64,000 nucleotides of DNA from Peribacillus frigoritolerans_B (GCF_044762665.1 NZ_JBIWES010000006.1:186001-250000); one strand, 5' to 3'. Counted from the first letter of the stretch, positions 8,350 through 17,395 are shown. A program made the numbers and translations. Notes: generated by a model from the sequence alone, not told the origin.

Positions 8350-9477
8350 TCATATGGTTGACTTCCTGATCCTGAAGTCCTCCTTCGGGTAATATGCATT
8401 TTTGACGAGAACATTCGGGCCTAGGCATTTGACTGCAGGGCAGTGGCAATTCAATTTATTGGCCAGTTTCGAATTCATCCATGTTTCATAGGATTCGGTC
8501 AATGGCTGCTCTTTGATATTCCCTAATGTAGGCGCATCCCCGAAGTCGGTCACGATCACTTCCCCGGTGAAAATATTGATGTTCAACCGGGAACGTCCAT
8601 CAGGGTCATTACGCACAGTCACTTTATGTGAACCGTAAAGGCGTTGAAGCAGGTTAATATCCTCTTTACTGTCATTACATGGATAAAATGGCAGGGTACC
8701 GAAAAGCATCCAAACATTTTCATCACGGATATCAAGTAAATGATGAATCGCTTCACGTATTTTGTCCAGTGATAAAGTTTCAAGTGCCGATGCGAAATCG
8801 CTTGGATACATCGGATGAATTTCATGCCTTTGACATCCCATTTCATCGACGATCTGCCTGTGAATATGCTCAAGATGAGGCAATGTCCGTTTATTAAGCA
8901 TCGTTTCTGCAGATACCAGCACACCAGCTTTTGTCAGGGCACGGGAATTTTCGATCATTTTATCAAATAATTTCTTTCGCTGTTCCCGGGATGGTTTTCG
9001 GTCCATCATGGCAAAGCCGATATCAATGAATTCATCGATCGTTCCCCAGTTATGGGAAATGTGGAGAACATCCAAAAAGGGAATGATTTCCTCATACCGT
9101 TCCAAGTCAAGGGTCAAATTGGAATTGATTTGTGTCCGGACCCCGCGACTGCGGGCATATTTCAATAGAGGCAAAACATAATTCTTCACTTGTTTTCTTG
9201 AAAGCATCGGTTCCCCGCCAGTGATGCTGAGCGAGCGAAGCAAAGGGATCTCATCAAGGCGCTGGATCAGTAATTCCAGAGGCAGTGCATCCGGGTCCTT
9301 GGGCTGGAGTGTGTAACCGACGGCACAATGCTCACAACGCATATTGCAAAGGGTGGTGGTGGTGAACTCCACATTGGTAAGGCTGAGTTTTCCATATTGT
9401 TCAACGTCCATATATGCTTCCCAAGGGTCATACTTGGGTGTAATTGGTGTTAAAAGATCTTGCTTGATTATTGACAT
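8350..9477 (-). CDS. yfkAB: Radical SAM protein YfkAB (CxCxxxxC type)
   Basis: A 375-residue radical S-adenosylmethionine protein. The cluster motif CNMRCEHCAVGY (CxxxCxxC, about residue 43) binds the [4Fe-4S] cluster, followed by the glycine-rich SAM motif SITGGEPML. The C-terminal CHCPAVKCLGPN supplies the CxCxxxxC motif that names this family. The reaction is not known. In B. subtilis the gene was once annotated as separate yfkA and yfkB; here it is one intact frame. TAAGGAG lies 8 bases before the ATG. Confidence 0.93.
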   Translation of the reverse strand: MSIIKQDLLTPITPKYDPWEAYMDVEQYGKLSLTNVEFTTTTLCNMRCEHCAVGYTLQPKDPDALPLELLIQRLDEIPLLRSLSITGGEPMLSRKQVKNYVLPLLKYARSRGVRTQINSNLTLDLERYEEIIPFLDVLHISHNWGTIDEFIDIGFAMMDRKPSREQRKKLFDKMIENSRALTKAGVLVSAETMLNKRTLPHLEHIHRQIVDEMGCQRHEIHPMYPSDFASALETLSLDKIREAIHHLLDIRDENVWMLFGTLPFYPCNDSKEDINLLQRLYGSHKVTVRNDPDGRSRLNINIFTGEVIVTDFGDAPTLGNIKEQPLTESYETWMNSKLANKLNCHCPAVKCLGPNVLVKNAYYPKEDFRIRKSTI

Positions 9478-9627
9478 ATTTAAAACTCCTTACGTAATAA
9501 TGCACTAACCCATTATGAACAATGGGGACAAAAATTGTCAAATGGCGGAGAGCTGCATTTATAGCTTGCCATTGCACTTTCAAGCAGATTTCGTTACGAT
9601 GAAAGAAGAACGGAAGGAGAGTGCCTC

Positions 9628-9813
9628 ATGGGAAAATCCATTACAGGTAAAAACGAACAATTAACATATTTAAAAGAACGCCTCACGATGTTCATGGAAG
9701 TTCTTGATCATATCGAACCGGAAAATACGGAGTTGGAAGATATAGACCGTTTAATCGGCATGATAGATGATTTGGAAGGCAAAGTGGAACAATTCAAAAC
9801 CCGCGAAGACTAA
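9628..9813 (+). CDS. SE1561 family small protein
   Basis: A 61-residue acidic, helical cytosolic protein (MGKSITGKNEQLTYLKER...). Length, the LEDIDRLIGMIDDLE block and the location match the SE1561 family of Firmicutes, of unknown function. The ATG follows GGAAGGAG. A terminator closes the gene. Confidence 0.85.
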   Translation: MGKSITGKNEQLTYLKERLTMFMEVLDHIEPENTELEDIDRLIGMIDDLEGKVEQFKTRED

Positions 9814-9857
9814 TATCTGTTTCGATAGTATGATTTTTTCAATGTTAATATTCTGAA

Positions 9858-9888
9858 GGGATGACGGGAAAATGCGTCATCCTTTTTT
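9858..9888 (+). terminator. Terminator after the SE1561 gene
   Basis: GGATGACG-GGAAAAT-GCGTCATCC followed by T6. Confidence 0.85.
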
Positions 9889-10104
9889 GATGGAAATGTT
9901 TGGTGACGAAATTTCACACATGGGCTATTTCTGGCGCTTTGCTCATTTCTCTCCCAATTGCTGTTCATTAAGAAAAATAATTACTTGTTTTCGAAAGATT
10001 ATGTTAGATGTATAATAAAACGGGTGTTGAATCATTCACTATTTATAGAGAAGCAGGGAAATGATTAAATCTAATCTAGGGGAAATAAGAGGGGGAAGAG
10101 AAAT

Positions 10105-11673
10105 TTGGATATTCAAAAATTCCAAGAAAGTATGTACAGTCTTATCGTTGAAACTTCAACGAATCTTCCAAAGGATGTTCGTCGTGCGGTCAAAAGTGCA
10201 AAACAACGTGAAAATGCAGGTACTCGTTCTGCATTGAGCCTGACCACCATCACGAATAATATTACAATGGCTGACGACAATGTATCACCGATTTGTCAGG
10301 ATACTGGTCTGCCGACTTTCAAAATAAAAACTCCAGTTGGCGTGAACCAACTTGAAATAAAAAAAGCAATTCGGAATGCAATCATTTTAGCGACAAAAGG
10401 CGGAAAACTTCGTCCAAACGCAGTTGATTCTTTATCGGGTGAAAATAGCGGGGATAACCTTGGGGAAGGTCTTCCTGTCATTAAATTCGATCAATGGGAA
10501 AAAGACTATATTGATGTTCGTCTCATCTTAAAAGGCGGCGGCTGTGAAAATAAAAACATCCAATACAGTCTGCCTATGGAACTTGAAGGATTGGGAAAAG
10601 CGGGTCGCGATTTGGATGGAATCCGTAAATGTGTCCTTCACTCTGTCTATCAAGCACAAGGACAAGGCTGCAGTGCAGGCTTCATCGGCGTAGGGATCGG
10701 AGGGGACCGTTCATCCGGATATGATCTGGCTAAGGCTCAACTTTTCCGCAGTAATGAAGATGTGAATCCAAATGAAGATCTTCGTAAACTTGAAGATTAC
10801 ATCATGAAGACAGCTAATGAATTGGGTATCGGCACGATGGGCTTTGGCGGCGAAACTACACTGCTTGGATGTAAAATCGGTGTCATGCACCGTATTCCGG
10901 CAAGCTTTTTCGTTTCCGTTGCTTATAACTGCTGGGCGTTCCGCCGTTTAGGGGTGAAAGTCAATCCTGTAACAGGCGAAATCAGTGAGTGGTTATATCA
11001 AGAAGGCGAGAAAATCGACTTTGCCCGGGAAGCAGAAAAAGCGGCGAAGGATGAAGTGGCAGCCGCTGCAGAATCGGACGTTGAAGCTTCCCGTGAAATC
11101 ACCCTGCAAGCACCAATCACGGAAGAACAAATCCGTGAATTAAAAGTTGGTGACGTAGTTCATATTAACGGCAGAATGTATACAGGCCGTGACGCCATCC
11201 ACAAGCACTTATCTGAAAATCCTGCACCAATCGACCTGGATGGACAAATCATCTATCACTGTGGACCAGTAATGCTGAAGGATGAAGAGGGCAAATGGCA
11301 TGTCAAGGCTGCCGGACCGACAACAAGTATTCGTGAAGAACCATACCAAGGCGATATCATGAAACGATTCGGTATCCGTGCAGTTATCGGTAAAGGCGGA
11401 ATGGGACCAAAAACACTAGAAGCATTAAGTGAACACGGCGGCGTTTATCTAAATGCAATCGGCGGAGCTGCTCAATATTATGCAGACTGCATCAAATCCG
11501 TCGAAGGTGTGAACTTCACTGAATTTGGTATTCCAGAAGCAATGTGGCATCTGAATGTTGAAGGATTCACTGCAGTGGTTACCATGGATTCACATGGAAA
11601 CAGCCTGCATAAAGATGTTCAGCAATCTTCATTGGAAAAATTGGCACAATTCAAAGAACCAGTATTTAAATAA
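10105..11673 (+). CDS. fumA: Class I (iron-sulfur) fumarate hydratase
   Basis: A 522-residue class I fumarase with fused alpha and beta parts, catalysing fumarate to malate in the TCA cycle. Landmarks: SPICQDTGLPTF (about residue 56), KGGGCENKN (about 148), FGGETTLLGCKIGVMHRIPA (about 248; its cysteine is a likely cluster ligand), and in the beta part HINGRMYTGRDAIHKHL and KGGMGPKTLEALSEHGGVYL. The start is a TTG at 10105 preceded by AGAGGGGGAAGAG; no in-frame ATG lies nearer than codon 8. TATAAT at 10011-10016 is a probable -10. B. subtilis relies on class II FumC, so an oxygen-sensitive fumarase may be supplementary here. Confidence 0.93.
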   Translation: MDIQKFQESMYSLIVETSTNLPKDVRRAVKSAKQRENAGTRSALSLTTITNNITMADDNVSPICQDTGLPTFKIKTPVGVNQLEIKKAIRNAIILATKGGKLRPNAVDSLSGENSGDNLGEGLPVIKFDQWEKDYIDVRLILKGGGCENKNIQYSLPMELEGLGKAGRDLDGIRKCVLHSVYQAQGQGCSAGFIGVGIGGDRSSGYDLAKAQLFRSNEDVNPNEDLRKLEDYIMKTANELGIGTMGFGGETTLLGCKIGVMHRIPASFFVSVAYNCWAFRRLGVKVNPVTGEISEWLYQEGEKIDFAREAEKAAKDEVAAAAESDVEASREITLQAPITEEQIRELKVGDVVHINGRMYTGRDAIHKHLSENPAPIDLDGQIIYHCGPVMLKDEEGKWHVKAAGPTTSIREEPYQGDIMKRFGIRAVIGKGGMGPKTLEALSEHGGVYLNAIGGAAQYYADCIKSVEGVNFTEFGIPEAMWHLNVEGFTAVVTMDSHGNSLHKDVQQSSLEKLAQFKEPVFK

Positions 11674-11682
11674 ATGTATGGT

Positions 11683-11715
11683 AAAAGACGCTCACCAAAA
11701 GGTTGAGCGTCTTTT
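11683..11715. terminator. Terminator after fumA
   Basis: AAAAGACGCTCA (11683-11694) and TGAGCGTCTTTT (11704-11715) form a 12-bp perfect stem, usable from both sides. Confidence 0.88.
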
Positions 11716-11722
11716 GTATATC

Positions 11723-11860
11723 TTACTCTTCGACTTCCGGCAGTGGATCGATCCTTGACGAATCCTCTAGATTCAATCCGCTTTTCACAAAATGAACAAA
11801 CACTCCACCACTTAAACCAAGACAACCAACAAATCCTAAAGTGATAACCCATTCCAGCAT
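11723..11860 (-). CDS. Small membrane protein, 45 aa
   Basis: The minus-strand ATG complementary to 11858-11860 is preceded by AAGGGGGGAATGAA, a strong site, and reads 45 residues: one hydrophobic segment (VITLGFVGCLGLSGGVFVHFV) with a short N-terminus and an acidic tail ending EVEE. It is convergent with fumA and shares its terminator. I do not recognise the family; it is a plausible single-pass membrane peptide. A longer in-frame start at 11944 lacks a ribosome binding site. Confidence 0.65.
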   Translation of the reverse strand: MLEWVITLGFVGCLGLSGGVFVHFVKSGLNLEDSSRIDPLPEVEE

Positions 11861-11971
11861 TTCATTCCCCCCTTGGTAAATGTATATGAAAAAAAAGGCG
11901 AAAATTACCTCAGAAAAGTACAATCTTTTGGAACGGTCGCACATACATTAGAAGAGAAAGGAGGGATTTTC

Positions 11972-12157
11972 ATGCAGAATAGCTACATCTTATTCTTTTT
12001 AGCCATGTTAACCGGTTTTGCTTTCATCCAACTTCCTGTGGCAAACACGATTTTCTCCGGTCTTGAAACATTCCTTGACGTAGTTGGAATTGTAACCGTT
12101 CTCATTTTCGCTATCTCCATTATTTGGAAGGCGGCACAAGCGTTATTTAAAGGATGA
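11972..12157 (+). CDS. Small membrane protein, 61 aa
   Basis: ATG at 11972 follows AAAGGAGGG. The 61-residue product is almost all hydrophobic: two predicted membrane helices (about 5-25 and 33-52) and a short basic end (WKAAQALFKG). It is divergent from the 45-aa gene, with about 110 bases between the start codons, and ends at a terminator hairpin. Family unknown to me. Because the two tiny membrane proteins are divergent and adjacent they may be co-regulated. Confidence 0.7.
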   Translation: MQNSYILFFLAMLTGFAFIQLPVANTIFSGLETFLDVVGIVTVLIFAISIIWKAAQALFKG

Positions 12158-12168
12158 ACAAAACAAAG

Positions 12169-12202
12169 AGGCCTATCCCTTTCGGGGGAAAGGCCTTTTT
12201 TT
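12169..12202 (+). terminator. Terminator after the 61-aa gene
   Basis: AGGCCTatCCCTTT pairs with GGAAAGGCCT, followed by T7. Confidence 0.8.
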
Positions 12203-12326
12203 GCGTGGGATTATGGTTTTGCGGAAGGAATTCGACCCATAGCCCGTTAATTCCACCTTCACAATATCATGCATATAAATCTCCATGTTCCAAACAATAA
12301 GAAAAAAGGATATGGGGGATATTCCA

Positions 12327-13112
12327 ATGAAAAAAATGGTGATTTTATCCGCTTTTATATGCTTGATGTGCTCTTTGGCTAGCCCAGCTTTTGCAGAATC
12401 CTATAACTGGGGTTTCAATAAAGGTAAAAATGGGACACCTGCCGATGCCGGCAAAAAATTCAATGAAATGCTGCCTAAATATGAAGCGATTTATAAGGGG
12501 GATACAAAGAAAAAAGTCGTTTATTTAACCTTTGATAACGGTTATGAAAATGGCTATACGGGCCAGATTTTGGACGTTCTGAAGAAACATGGTGCTCCTG
12601 GAACTTTTTTTGTCACGGGTCATTACTTAAAAACGGCACCTGAGCTTGTCGTCCGTATGGCTAATGAGGGGCATATCGTAGGAAACCATTCATGGAACCA
12701 TCCGGATATGACCAGCGTGACGGACGATGTGATCCGCACCGAGCTTGAGCGGGTAAAAGAAGCAACGGAAAAATTAACGGGACAAAAGGGAATGAACTAC
12801 TTAAGGCCGCCTCGTGGAGTATTTAATGAGAGAACAATGAGGATCGCAAAAAAAGAAGGGTATTACCACATCTTTTGGTCACTGGCATATAGAGACTGGA
12901 TTGTAGATCAACAAAAGGGTGCCGCGTTCGCACATGATGAAGTGCTTAAGCAGATTCATCCCGGCGCGATTTTATTATTGCATACCGTATCAAAGGATAA
13001 TGCGGAAGCATTGGACTCGATTCTGACGGATCTTGAAAAACAGGGGTACACCTTTGGTAGCCTTGATGAATTAATGATTGCGAAACAGTTGCCGAACCGA
13101 ATGCTTTATTAA
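12327..13112 (+). CDS. pdaA: Delta-lactam-biosynthetic de-N-acetylase PdaA
   Basis: A 261-residue NodB-type polysaccharide deacetylase that removes the acetyl group from N-acetylmuramic acid so that muramic-delta-lactam can form in the spore cortex, which is needed for germination. A signal peptide occupies about residues 1-23 (ending PAFA). Motifs: VVYLTFDNGYENGYT (PdaA variant of TFDDG), GNHSWNHPDMT (metal-binding HxxxH), LRPPRGVFNERT, and PGAILLLHTVSKDNAEAL. I chose the ATG at 12327, with GGGGGA 7 bases upstream; a further upstream in-frame ATG would spoil the signal peptide. Same neighbourhood as yfjS in B. subtilis. Confidence 0.95.
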   Translation: MKKMVILSAFICLMCSLASPAFAESYNWGFNKGKNGTPADAGKKFNEMLPKYEAIYKGDTKKKVVYLTFDNGYENGYTGQILDVLKKHGAPGTFFVTGHYLKTAPELVVRMANEGHIVGNHSWNHPDMTSVTDDVIRTELERVKEATEKLTGQKGMNYLRPPRGVFNERTMRIAKKEGYYHIFWSLAYRDWIVDQQKGAAFAHDEVLKQIHPGAILLLHTVSKDNAEALDSILTDLEKQGYTFGSLDELMIAKQLPNRMLY

Positions 13113-13118
13113 AATGAG

Positions 13119-13155
13119 AAGCGGGTCCTGTAGTGATAATTCAGGTCCCGCTTTT
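13119..13155 (+). terminator. Terminator after pdaA
   Basis: AAGCGGGTCCTG and CAGGTCCCGCTT pair with one mismatch, followed by TT and a short U-rich tail. Confidence 0.82.
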
Positions 13156-13234
13156 ATCCATTCTTCTCAATTTCAAGTAATATTTCAGGAAACATGCTAT
13201 AATACGTGGAAAACTGCTAAAGGATGGATCGCTT

Positions 13235-14119
13235 GTGTGGACAGAAAAATTACAGGTTCAAGGACCCTATAATTTCGATCTTGTTCTCGAACGATTATCG
13301 TTAGACCCACTTCAGGTAGTTGATTTCACTAACAGGACGGTAAAAGTTCCGCTATATATAGAAAAAGAACCAATCGTTTTGCAGGTTCAGGCAATAGGAA
13401 ATATCGATGAACCATCTTTTATCATCAAAGGTCAATCAGAGGTGTACAAGTCAAAAGCAATCGAACGGTTAAAAAAGGTTTTTCATTGGCATCAGCCATT
13501 AGAAGGCGTTTCCCGGCACTTCCGGGAATCCGATTTGCGGGAAATCTTCGAAGAGCACCGCGGTACTGCCATAGTCTTGGACTTTGATTACTACAGTTGC
13601 CTCGTCAAATGCATCATACATCAGCAATTGAATTTATCTTTTGCCCATACGCTCACGGAACGATTCGTTAAAACTTTCGGCTTTCAGATGGAAGGTGCCT
13701 GGTTTTATCCGACACCGGAAACAACCGCCCAACTTCAAATCGAGCAATTAAGAGCCATTCAATTCAGTGGCCGGAAAGCGGAATACGTCATCGGACTTTC
13801 CGAGCAGATCATTCAGGGCCATCTCAACCTTGATATAATGGATAAGCTATCCGATCAAGAGGTTATGGATACACTAATAAAAATACGCGGTATCGGGAGA
13901 TGGACGGCTGAAAACTTCCTGCTTTTTGGACTTGGCCGGCCGAACCTATTTCCTAAAGCCGACATTGGCATTCAAAATGCCTTGAAAATATTATATGGCT
14001 TACCGCATAAGCCAACCCAAGAAGAAATGGAGTCCTATAGTGTGAAATGGGCTCCATATCTAAGCTACGCTTCCCTCTATTTGTGGAGAAGCATTGAAAA
14101 ACGGAGTGAAAAGAAATGA
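13235..14119 (+). CDS. yfjP: DNA-3-methyladenine glycosylase, HhH-GPD family (YfjP)
   Basis: A 294-residue base-excision DNA glycosylase of the AlkA type. The HhH-GPD region is visible: helix-hairpin-helix LIKIRGIGRWTAENFLLFGL (about 206-225), followed by the catalytic aspartate in FPKADIGIQNAL. An N-terminal AlkA_N-like domain precedes it. It excises alkylated purines. Start is GTG at 13235 after AAAGGATGG. It overlaps the next gene by 4 bases (ATGA), so the two are translationally coupled, as yfjP-yfjO in B. subtilis. Confidence 0.92.
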   Translation: MWTEKLQVQGPYNFDLVLERLSLDPLQVVDFTNRTVKVPLYIEKEPIVLQVQAIGNIDEPSFIIKGQSEVYKSKAIERLKKVFHWHQPLEGVSRHFRESDLREIFEEHRGTAIVLDFDYYSCLVKCIIHQQLNLSFAHTLTERFVKTFGFQMEGAWFYPTPETTAQLQIEQLRAIQFSGRKAEYVIGLSEQIIQGHLNLDIMDKLSDQEVMDTLIKIRGIGRWTAENFLLFGLGRPNLFPKADIGIQNALKILYGLPHKPTQEEMESYSVKWAPYLSYASLYLWRSIEKRSEKK

Positions 14120-15501
14120 CAAACATTCAAGATACAAAACTAGAAGTGAATCAAACCCTTCCCCTTACGATTAAACGACTTGGCATAAACGGAGAGGGAG
14201 TCGGTTATTTCAAAAAGAAAGTCGTCTTCGTCCCAGGAGCATTGCCAGGTGAAGAAATTGTAGCTTTGGTTACAAAGGTTCAGCCAAACTTCACCGAGGC
14301 GAAAATAAAAACCATCCGTAAAGAATCACCGCATCGCATTGCAGCGCCATGTCCGGTTTACGCTGAATGCGGCGGATGTCAGTTGCAGCATTTAAGCTAT
14401 TCCCAGCAACTTATTGAAAAACGAGATATCGTCATTCAAGCGATGGAACGTCATTCGAAATTCCCAGTTTCTTCATTAAATGTAAAAGAAACGATCGGCA
14501 TGGAAGATCCTTGGAATTACCGCAATAAAAGTCAGTACCAAGTCGGCCAAAAAGATGGCAAGTTGATTGCTGGCCTTTACGGCTTGAATTCCCATACACT
14601 GATCGATATCCCGAATTGCCTCGTACAGCATAAAGCAACAAATAAGGTAACACGTACAGTGAAAAAGATACTAAAGAACCTGAACATCTCGATTTATAAC
14701 GAAAGAAAAAGAAAAGGTGTTATCCGGACGGTCATTACACGTGTAGGGTTTGAAACAGGTGAGGTGCAGGTTGTCCTTGTTACAGGAGCGGAGGAAATTC
14801 CACAAAAAGATCAGTTGCTAAAACAAATTCGTGACCAATTGCCTGAAGTGAAATCGGTTGTACAAAACATCAACAACCGGGACACATCACTGATCTTTGG
14901 CGAAAAAACGATTCACCTGGCAGGCGAAAAAGTCATCAACGAAACATTGGGTGACCTATCATATGAACTATCAGCCCGTACATTCTTCCAGCTTAACCCT
15001 GTCCAAACTGTTCGCTTATATGATGAAGTGAAAAAAGCAGCAGCCTTAACCGGCACGGAAAAAGTGGTTGACGCTTATTGCGGTGTTGGAACCATTGGGC
15101 TGTGGCTGTCTGAAAATGCCAAGGAAGTCAGAGGAATGGACGTCATTAAAGAATCCATTGAGGACGCCAAGAAAAATGCCAAAAAGCATAAACGCAACAA
15201 TGTATACTATGAAACAGGCAAAGCAGAGAATATCCTTCCACGCTGGACCAAAGAAGGCTGGAAACCGGATGTACTGGTCGTCGACCCGCCAAGATCCGGC
15301 TGTGATCAATCTTTACTGCAGACAATCTTGAAAGTTAAACCGAAAACCATAGTGTACGTATCATGCAACCCGTCCACATTGGCGAAGGACTTACAAGAAC
15401 TGGGATCTTCTTATCGCGTGGAGGCCATGCAGCCAGTGGATATGTTCCCGCAGACGAGCCATGTGGAAGTAGTAACCTCGTTGAAGCTGATTAAAGAATA
15501 A
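14116..15501 (+). CDS. rlmD: 23S rRNA (uracil-C5)-methyltransferase, RlmD/RlmCD family
   Basis: A 461-residue class I SAM methyltransferase that makes 5-methyluridine in 23S rRNA. Order of parts: TRAM domain (about 8-66), [4Fe-4S] motif CPVYAECGGCQLQH (about 79-92), SAM motif VVDAYCGVGTIGLWLS (about 317), then DPPRSGCD and the catalytic VYVSCNPSTLAKD (about 410-425). The gene is coupled to the glycosylase by ATGA. B. subtilis has two paralogues (YefA/RlmCD and YfjO); position matches yfjO, so target uracils cannot be fixed from sequence. Confidence 0.93.
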   Translation: MTNIQDTKLEVNQTLPLTIKRLGINGEGVGYFKKKVVFVPGALPGEEIVALVTKVQPNFTEAKIKTIRKESPHRIAAPCPVYAECGGCQLQHLSYSQQLIEKRDIVIQAMERHSKFPVSSLNVKETIGMEDPWNYRNKSQYQVGQKDGKLIAGLYGLNSHTLIDIPNCLVQHKATNKVTRTVKKILKNLNISIYNERKRKGVIRTVITRVGFETGEVQVVLVTGAEEIPQKDQLLKQIRDQLPEVKSVVQNINNRDTSLIFGEKTIHLAGEKVINETLGDLSYELSARTFFQLNPVQTVRLYDEVKKAAALTGTEKVVDAYCGVGTIGLWLSENAKEVRGMDVIKESIEDAKKNAKKHKRNNVYYETGKAENILPRWTKEGWKPDVLVVDPPRSGCDQSLLQTILKVKPKTIVYVSCNPSTLAKDLQELGSSYRVEAMQPVDMFPQTSHVEVVTSLKLIKE

Positions 15502-15508
15502 GCAGAGT

Positions 15509-15541
15509 GATCCGGGAATCTGTAAAAGGTTCTCGGATTTT
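15509..15541 (+). terminator. Weak terminator after the rRNA methyltransferase
   Basis: ATCCGGGAATC and GGTTCTCGGAT can pair using G-U pairs, followed by TTTAAT. Confidence 0.5.
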
Positions 15542-15618
15542 AATCTGCGTTTATTTCCATCCATTTGTGAAATAATGAAAGTACTGTGAAAATCGAGAAA
15601 TACATAGGAGGGTTTTGG

Positions 15619-16140
15619 ATGCATAATCATGATATATTAATTCGATTAAGATATGCGCTGGATATTAAAAATAAAGATATGGTTGAGATATTTAAACTCG
15701 GGGAGATTGAAGTGACAAGAGAAGAAGTCATGCAGATGCTCACAAAACCAAAAGATGATTATTATGATGAATATGATGATGATATGGATGAAGCTGAAGA
15801 TGGGATAAACTGCAATAACATGATGCTAGAGTCCTTCTTAAATGGTTTGATCATTTTTAAACGAGGGAGACAAGAGCCAAAACCTGGTCAGCCCCAAAGT
15901 CAGGCACCTGCTGTAAAGAATAAGGAAAGTGTGAATAATATCCTTTTGAAGAAACTGAAAATAGCATTGACATTAACCAGTGAGGATATGATTGATATCT
16001 TGGAAGATGCAGGAGTCATGATAACCAAAGGGGAATTAAGCGCTATATTAAGAAAAGTGGGTCATAGGAATTATAAAGAGTGCGGGGATCGATACGCCAG
16101 GAATTTCTTAAAAGGATTAGCTTTGAAATATAGGGGATAA
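15619..16140 (+). CDS. DUF1456 family protein (YehS-like)
   Basis: A 173-residue cytosolic protein with two copies of the DUF1456 repeat, about residues 1-75 (MHNHDILIRLRYALDIKN...) and about 107-165 (NNILLKKLKIALTLTSEDMI...). An acidic linker (DDYYDEYDDDMDEAEDG) joins them. E. coli YehS is the known relative; function unknown. AGGAGGG is 6 bases before the ATG at 15619; an upstream in-frame ATG at 15586 lacks a site. Confidence 0.88.
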   Translation: MHNHDILIRLRYALDIKNKDMVEIFKLGEIEVTREEVMQMLTKPKDDYYDEYDDDMDEAEDGINCNNMMLESFLNGLIIFKRGRQEPKPGQPQSQAPAVKNKESVNNILLKKLKIALTLTSEDMIDILEDAGVMITKGELSAILRKVGHRNYKECGDRYARNFLKGLALKYRG

Positions 16141-16179
16141 GGGTTCAGTACTGTTTTTATCTTGAACATCATGATATTT

Positions 16180-16227
16180 AGACCTTGATTTCGTGAAAAG
16201 TACTTTTCCGATTTCAGGGTCTTTTTC
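16180..16227 (+). terminator. Terminator after the DUF1456 gene
   Basis: Outer stem AGACCTTGA / TCAGGGTCT (one G-U pair), inner stem GAAAAGTACTTTTC, followed by TTTTT. Confidence 0.75.
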
Positions 16228-16309
16228 TATTCGAAGACACTAGGAAGTGAGAATGAATTTAATAACAGAAGGCACCCCTTAAGGCACCCTCTGCACATTA
16301 AATACGAGT

Positions 16310-16545
16310 TCATTGGCCTCTTAAAAAGTCTGGTTTTGCGAAATTGGGGTTGGGATATTTATAGAAGCCTTCTCCTGCTTCTCTTCCGATTTTCCCTTTA
16401 TCGATATACTCTGTTTTCAATAAGTTAGCCAACTTTTCAACTTCTGGATCACCTGTCGCTTTCGCTTTTGCAAGTGAAATATTATAAGCGGTATTGATTC
16501 CTACCACATCTAAAATGGCGAAAGGTCCAAGAGGTGCTCCTGTTC
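16310..16545 (-). pseudogene. C-terminal remnant of a 3-hydroxyacyl-CoA dehydrogenase
   Basis: The minus-strand frame ends at TGA (complement 16310-16312) and reads the last 75-80 residues of a 3-hydroxyacyl/3-hydroxybutyryl-CoA dehydrogenase: RTGAPLGPFAILDVVG, then GKIGREAGEGFYKYPNP near the end. Intact members are about 285 residues or more, so the whole NAD-binding domain is missing. The 5' side is cut at about 16540-16550, where the coding sense switches to an SDR fragment on the other strand. No ribosome binding site supports re-initiation. Confidence 0.85.
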
Positions 16546-16944
16546 TTAAGTTCAATGGCTGGGATCATAACGACACCATACAGCGGTCCGTATGCAGCAA
16601 CCAAACATGCCATCGAGGGAATGGCTTTAACCTTGAAAGATGAGCTGAAGGAGTATGGGGTGCAGGTTGCGACCATCAATCCGGGTGCCTACAATACCGG
16701 TTTTAACGACAGGGCAGCTGAGGAAAAATGGGAATGGTTCGATGAAGAAAAGAAGTTTACAAGAGCAGAGGGTATGAAAAAGCAAGAAAAGGGATTAAAG
16801 AACCAATTCGATCCGGAAGACATGATAGAGAAGATGATCGAAATCATTCCGGCTCACCACCATAAATTCAGTACTGTCCATCCCGAGAAAACGGAAAAAC
16901 GGATGAAGGAGACCGAAGAGGAACGGTGGGACATGGAAACCTGA
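16540..16944 (+). pseudogene. C-terminal remnant of a short-chain dehydrogenase
   Basis: About 130 residues of the C-terminal half of an SDR: SSMAGIITTPYSGPYAATKH contains the conserved serine and the YxxxK catalytic pair, and ATINPGAYNTGF matches the PG block after the active site. The N-terminal Rossmann half (GxxxGxG, NNAG) is absent because the frame is cut at about 16540-16550, against the opposite-strand dehydrogenase fragment. A GTG at 16534 lacks a ribosome binding site, so the piece is unlikely to be expressed. Confidence 0.85.
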
Positions 16945-17001
16945 TTTAGCCTGAGCAGCTGGGCACTACTGTCCTAGGAGAAGTGCAGGGGGATAATTTG
17001 T

Positions 17002-17092
17002 AAGTTGTGCATGAATTCTGGACGAAGGAAAAGAAATAGGGTAAATCCTTATTCTTATTCCCTTTCTCCTATTCTTTTGCATGACTTTTTTG
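17002..17092. repeat. Interspersed palindromic repeat, copy 1
   Basis: Begins AAGTTGTGCATGAA, then TGGAC-AAGGAA, and ends GCATGACTTTTTTG, so the ends are inverted copies (AAGTTGTGCA versus TGCATGACTT). A second copy with the same ends and internal layout is at 32233-32327. The internal part can fold back on itself and the T6 end resembles a terminator. Confidence 0.7.
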
Positions 17093-17116
17093 TACGTGAG
17101 ATTTAATTCAATATCC

Positions 17117-17140
17117 GAGCTGATCAGCAGCTCTTTTTTT
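17117..17140 (+). terminator. Terminator-like hairpin
   Basis: GAGCTG-ATCAG-CAGCTC followed by T7, about 170 bases beyond the SDR remnant; probably its old terminator. Confidence 0.7.
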
Positions 17141-17276
17141 ATTGTTGTAATGGACTTAAGCGTCCATTAGTACAATGTATAACAGACAAAAAAGAGGATG
17201 ATTATTCCCCTTTCAGATTATCGACAAATTTGAAAAAATCGGTTTTCCTGCAGTTTTTTCTTAAAAAAACAATCCA

Positions 17277-17395
17277 GTTGATTGGTGCAGGTGTTCGAGT
17301 CTCCTGCTTAGAAAAGAGTGTCCAAGAAAAAGACCCCACAGGCGCAAAGACCGCCCGCGGAAAGAGATTGCTGGAGGGGAAATTAAGCCCCCAAA
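17277..17395. repeat. Decayed copy of the 123-bp inverted-end repeat
   Basis: GTTGATTGGTGCAGGTGTT, CTCCTGC, CAGGCGCAAAG and CCCGCGGAAAG occur in the same order and spacing as in the better-preserved copy at 26225-26347. Its right end has diverged. Confidence 0.7.
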
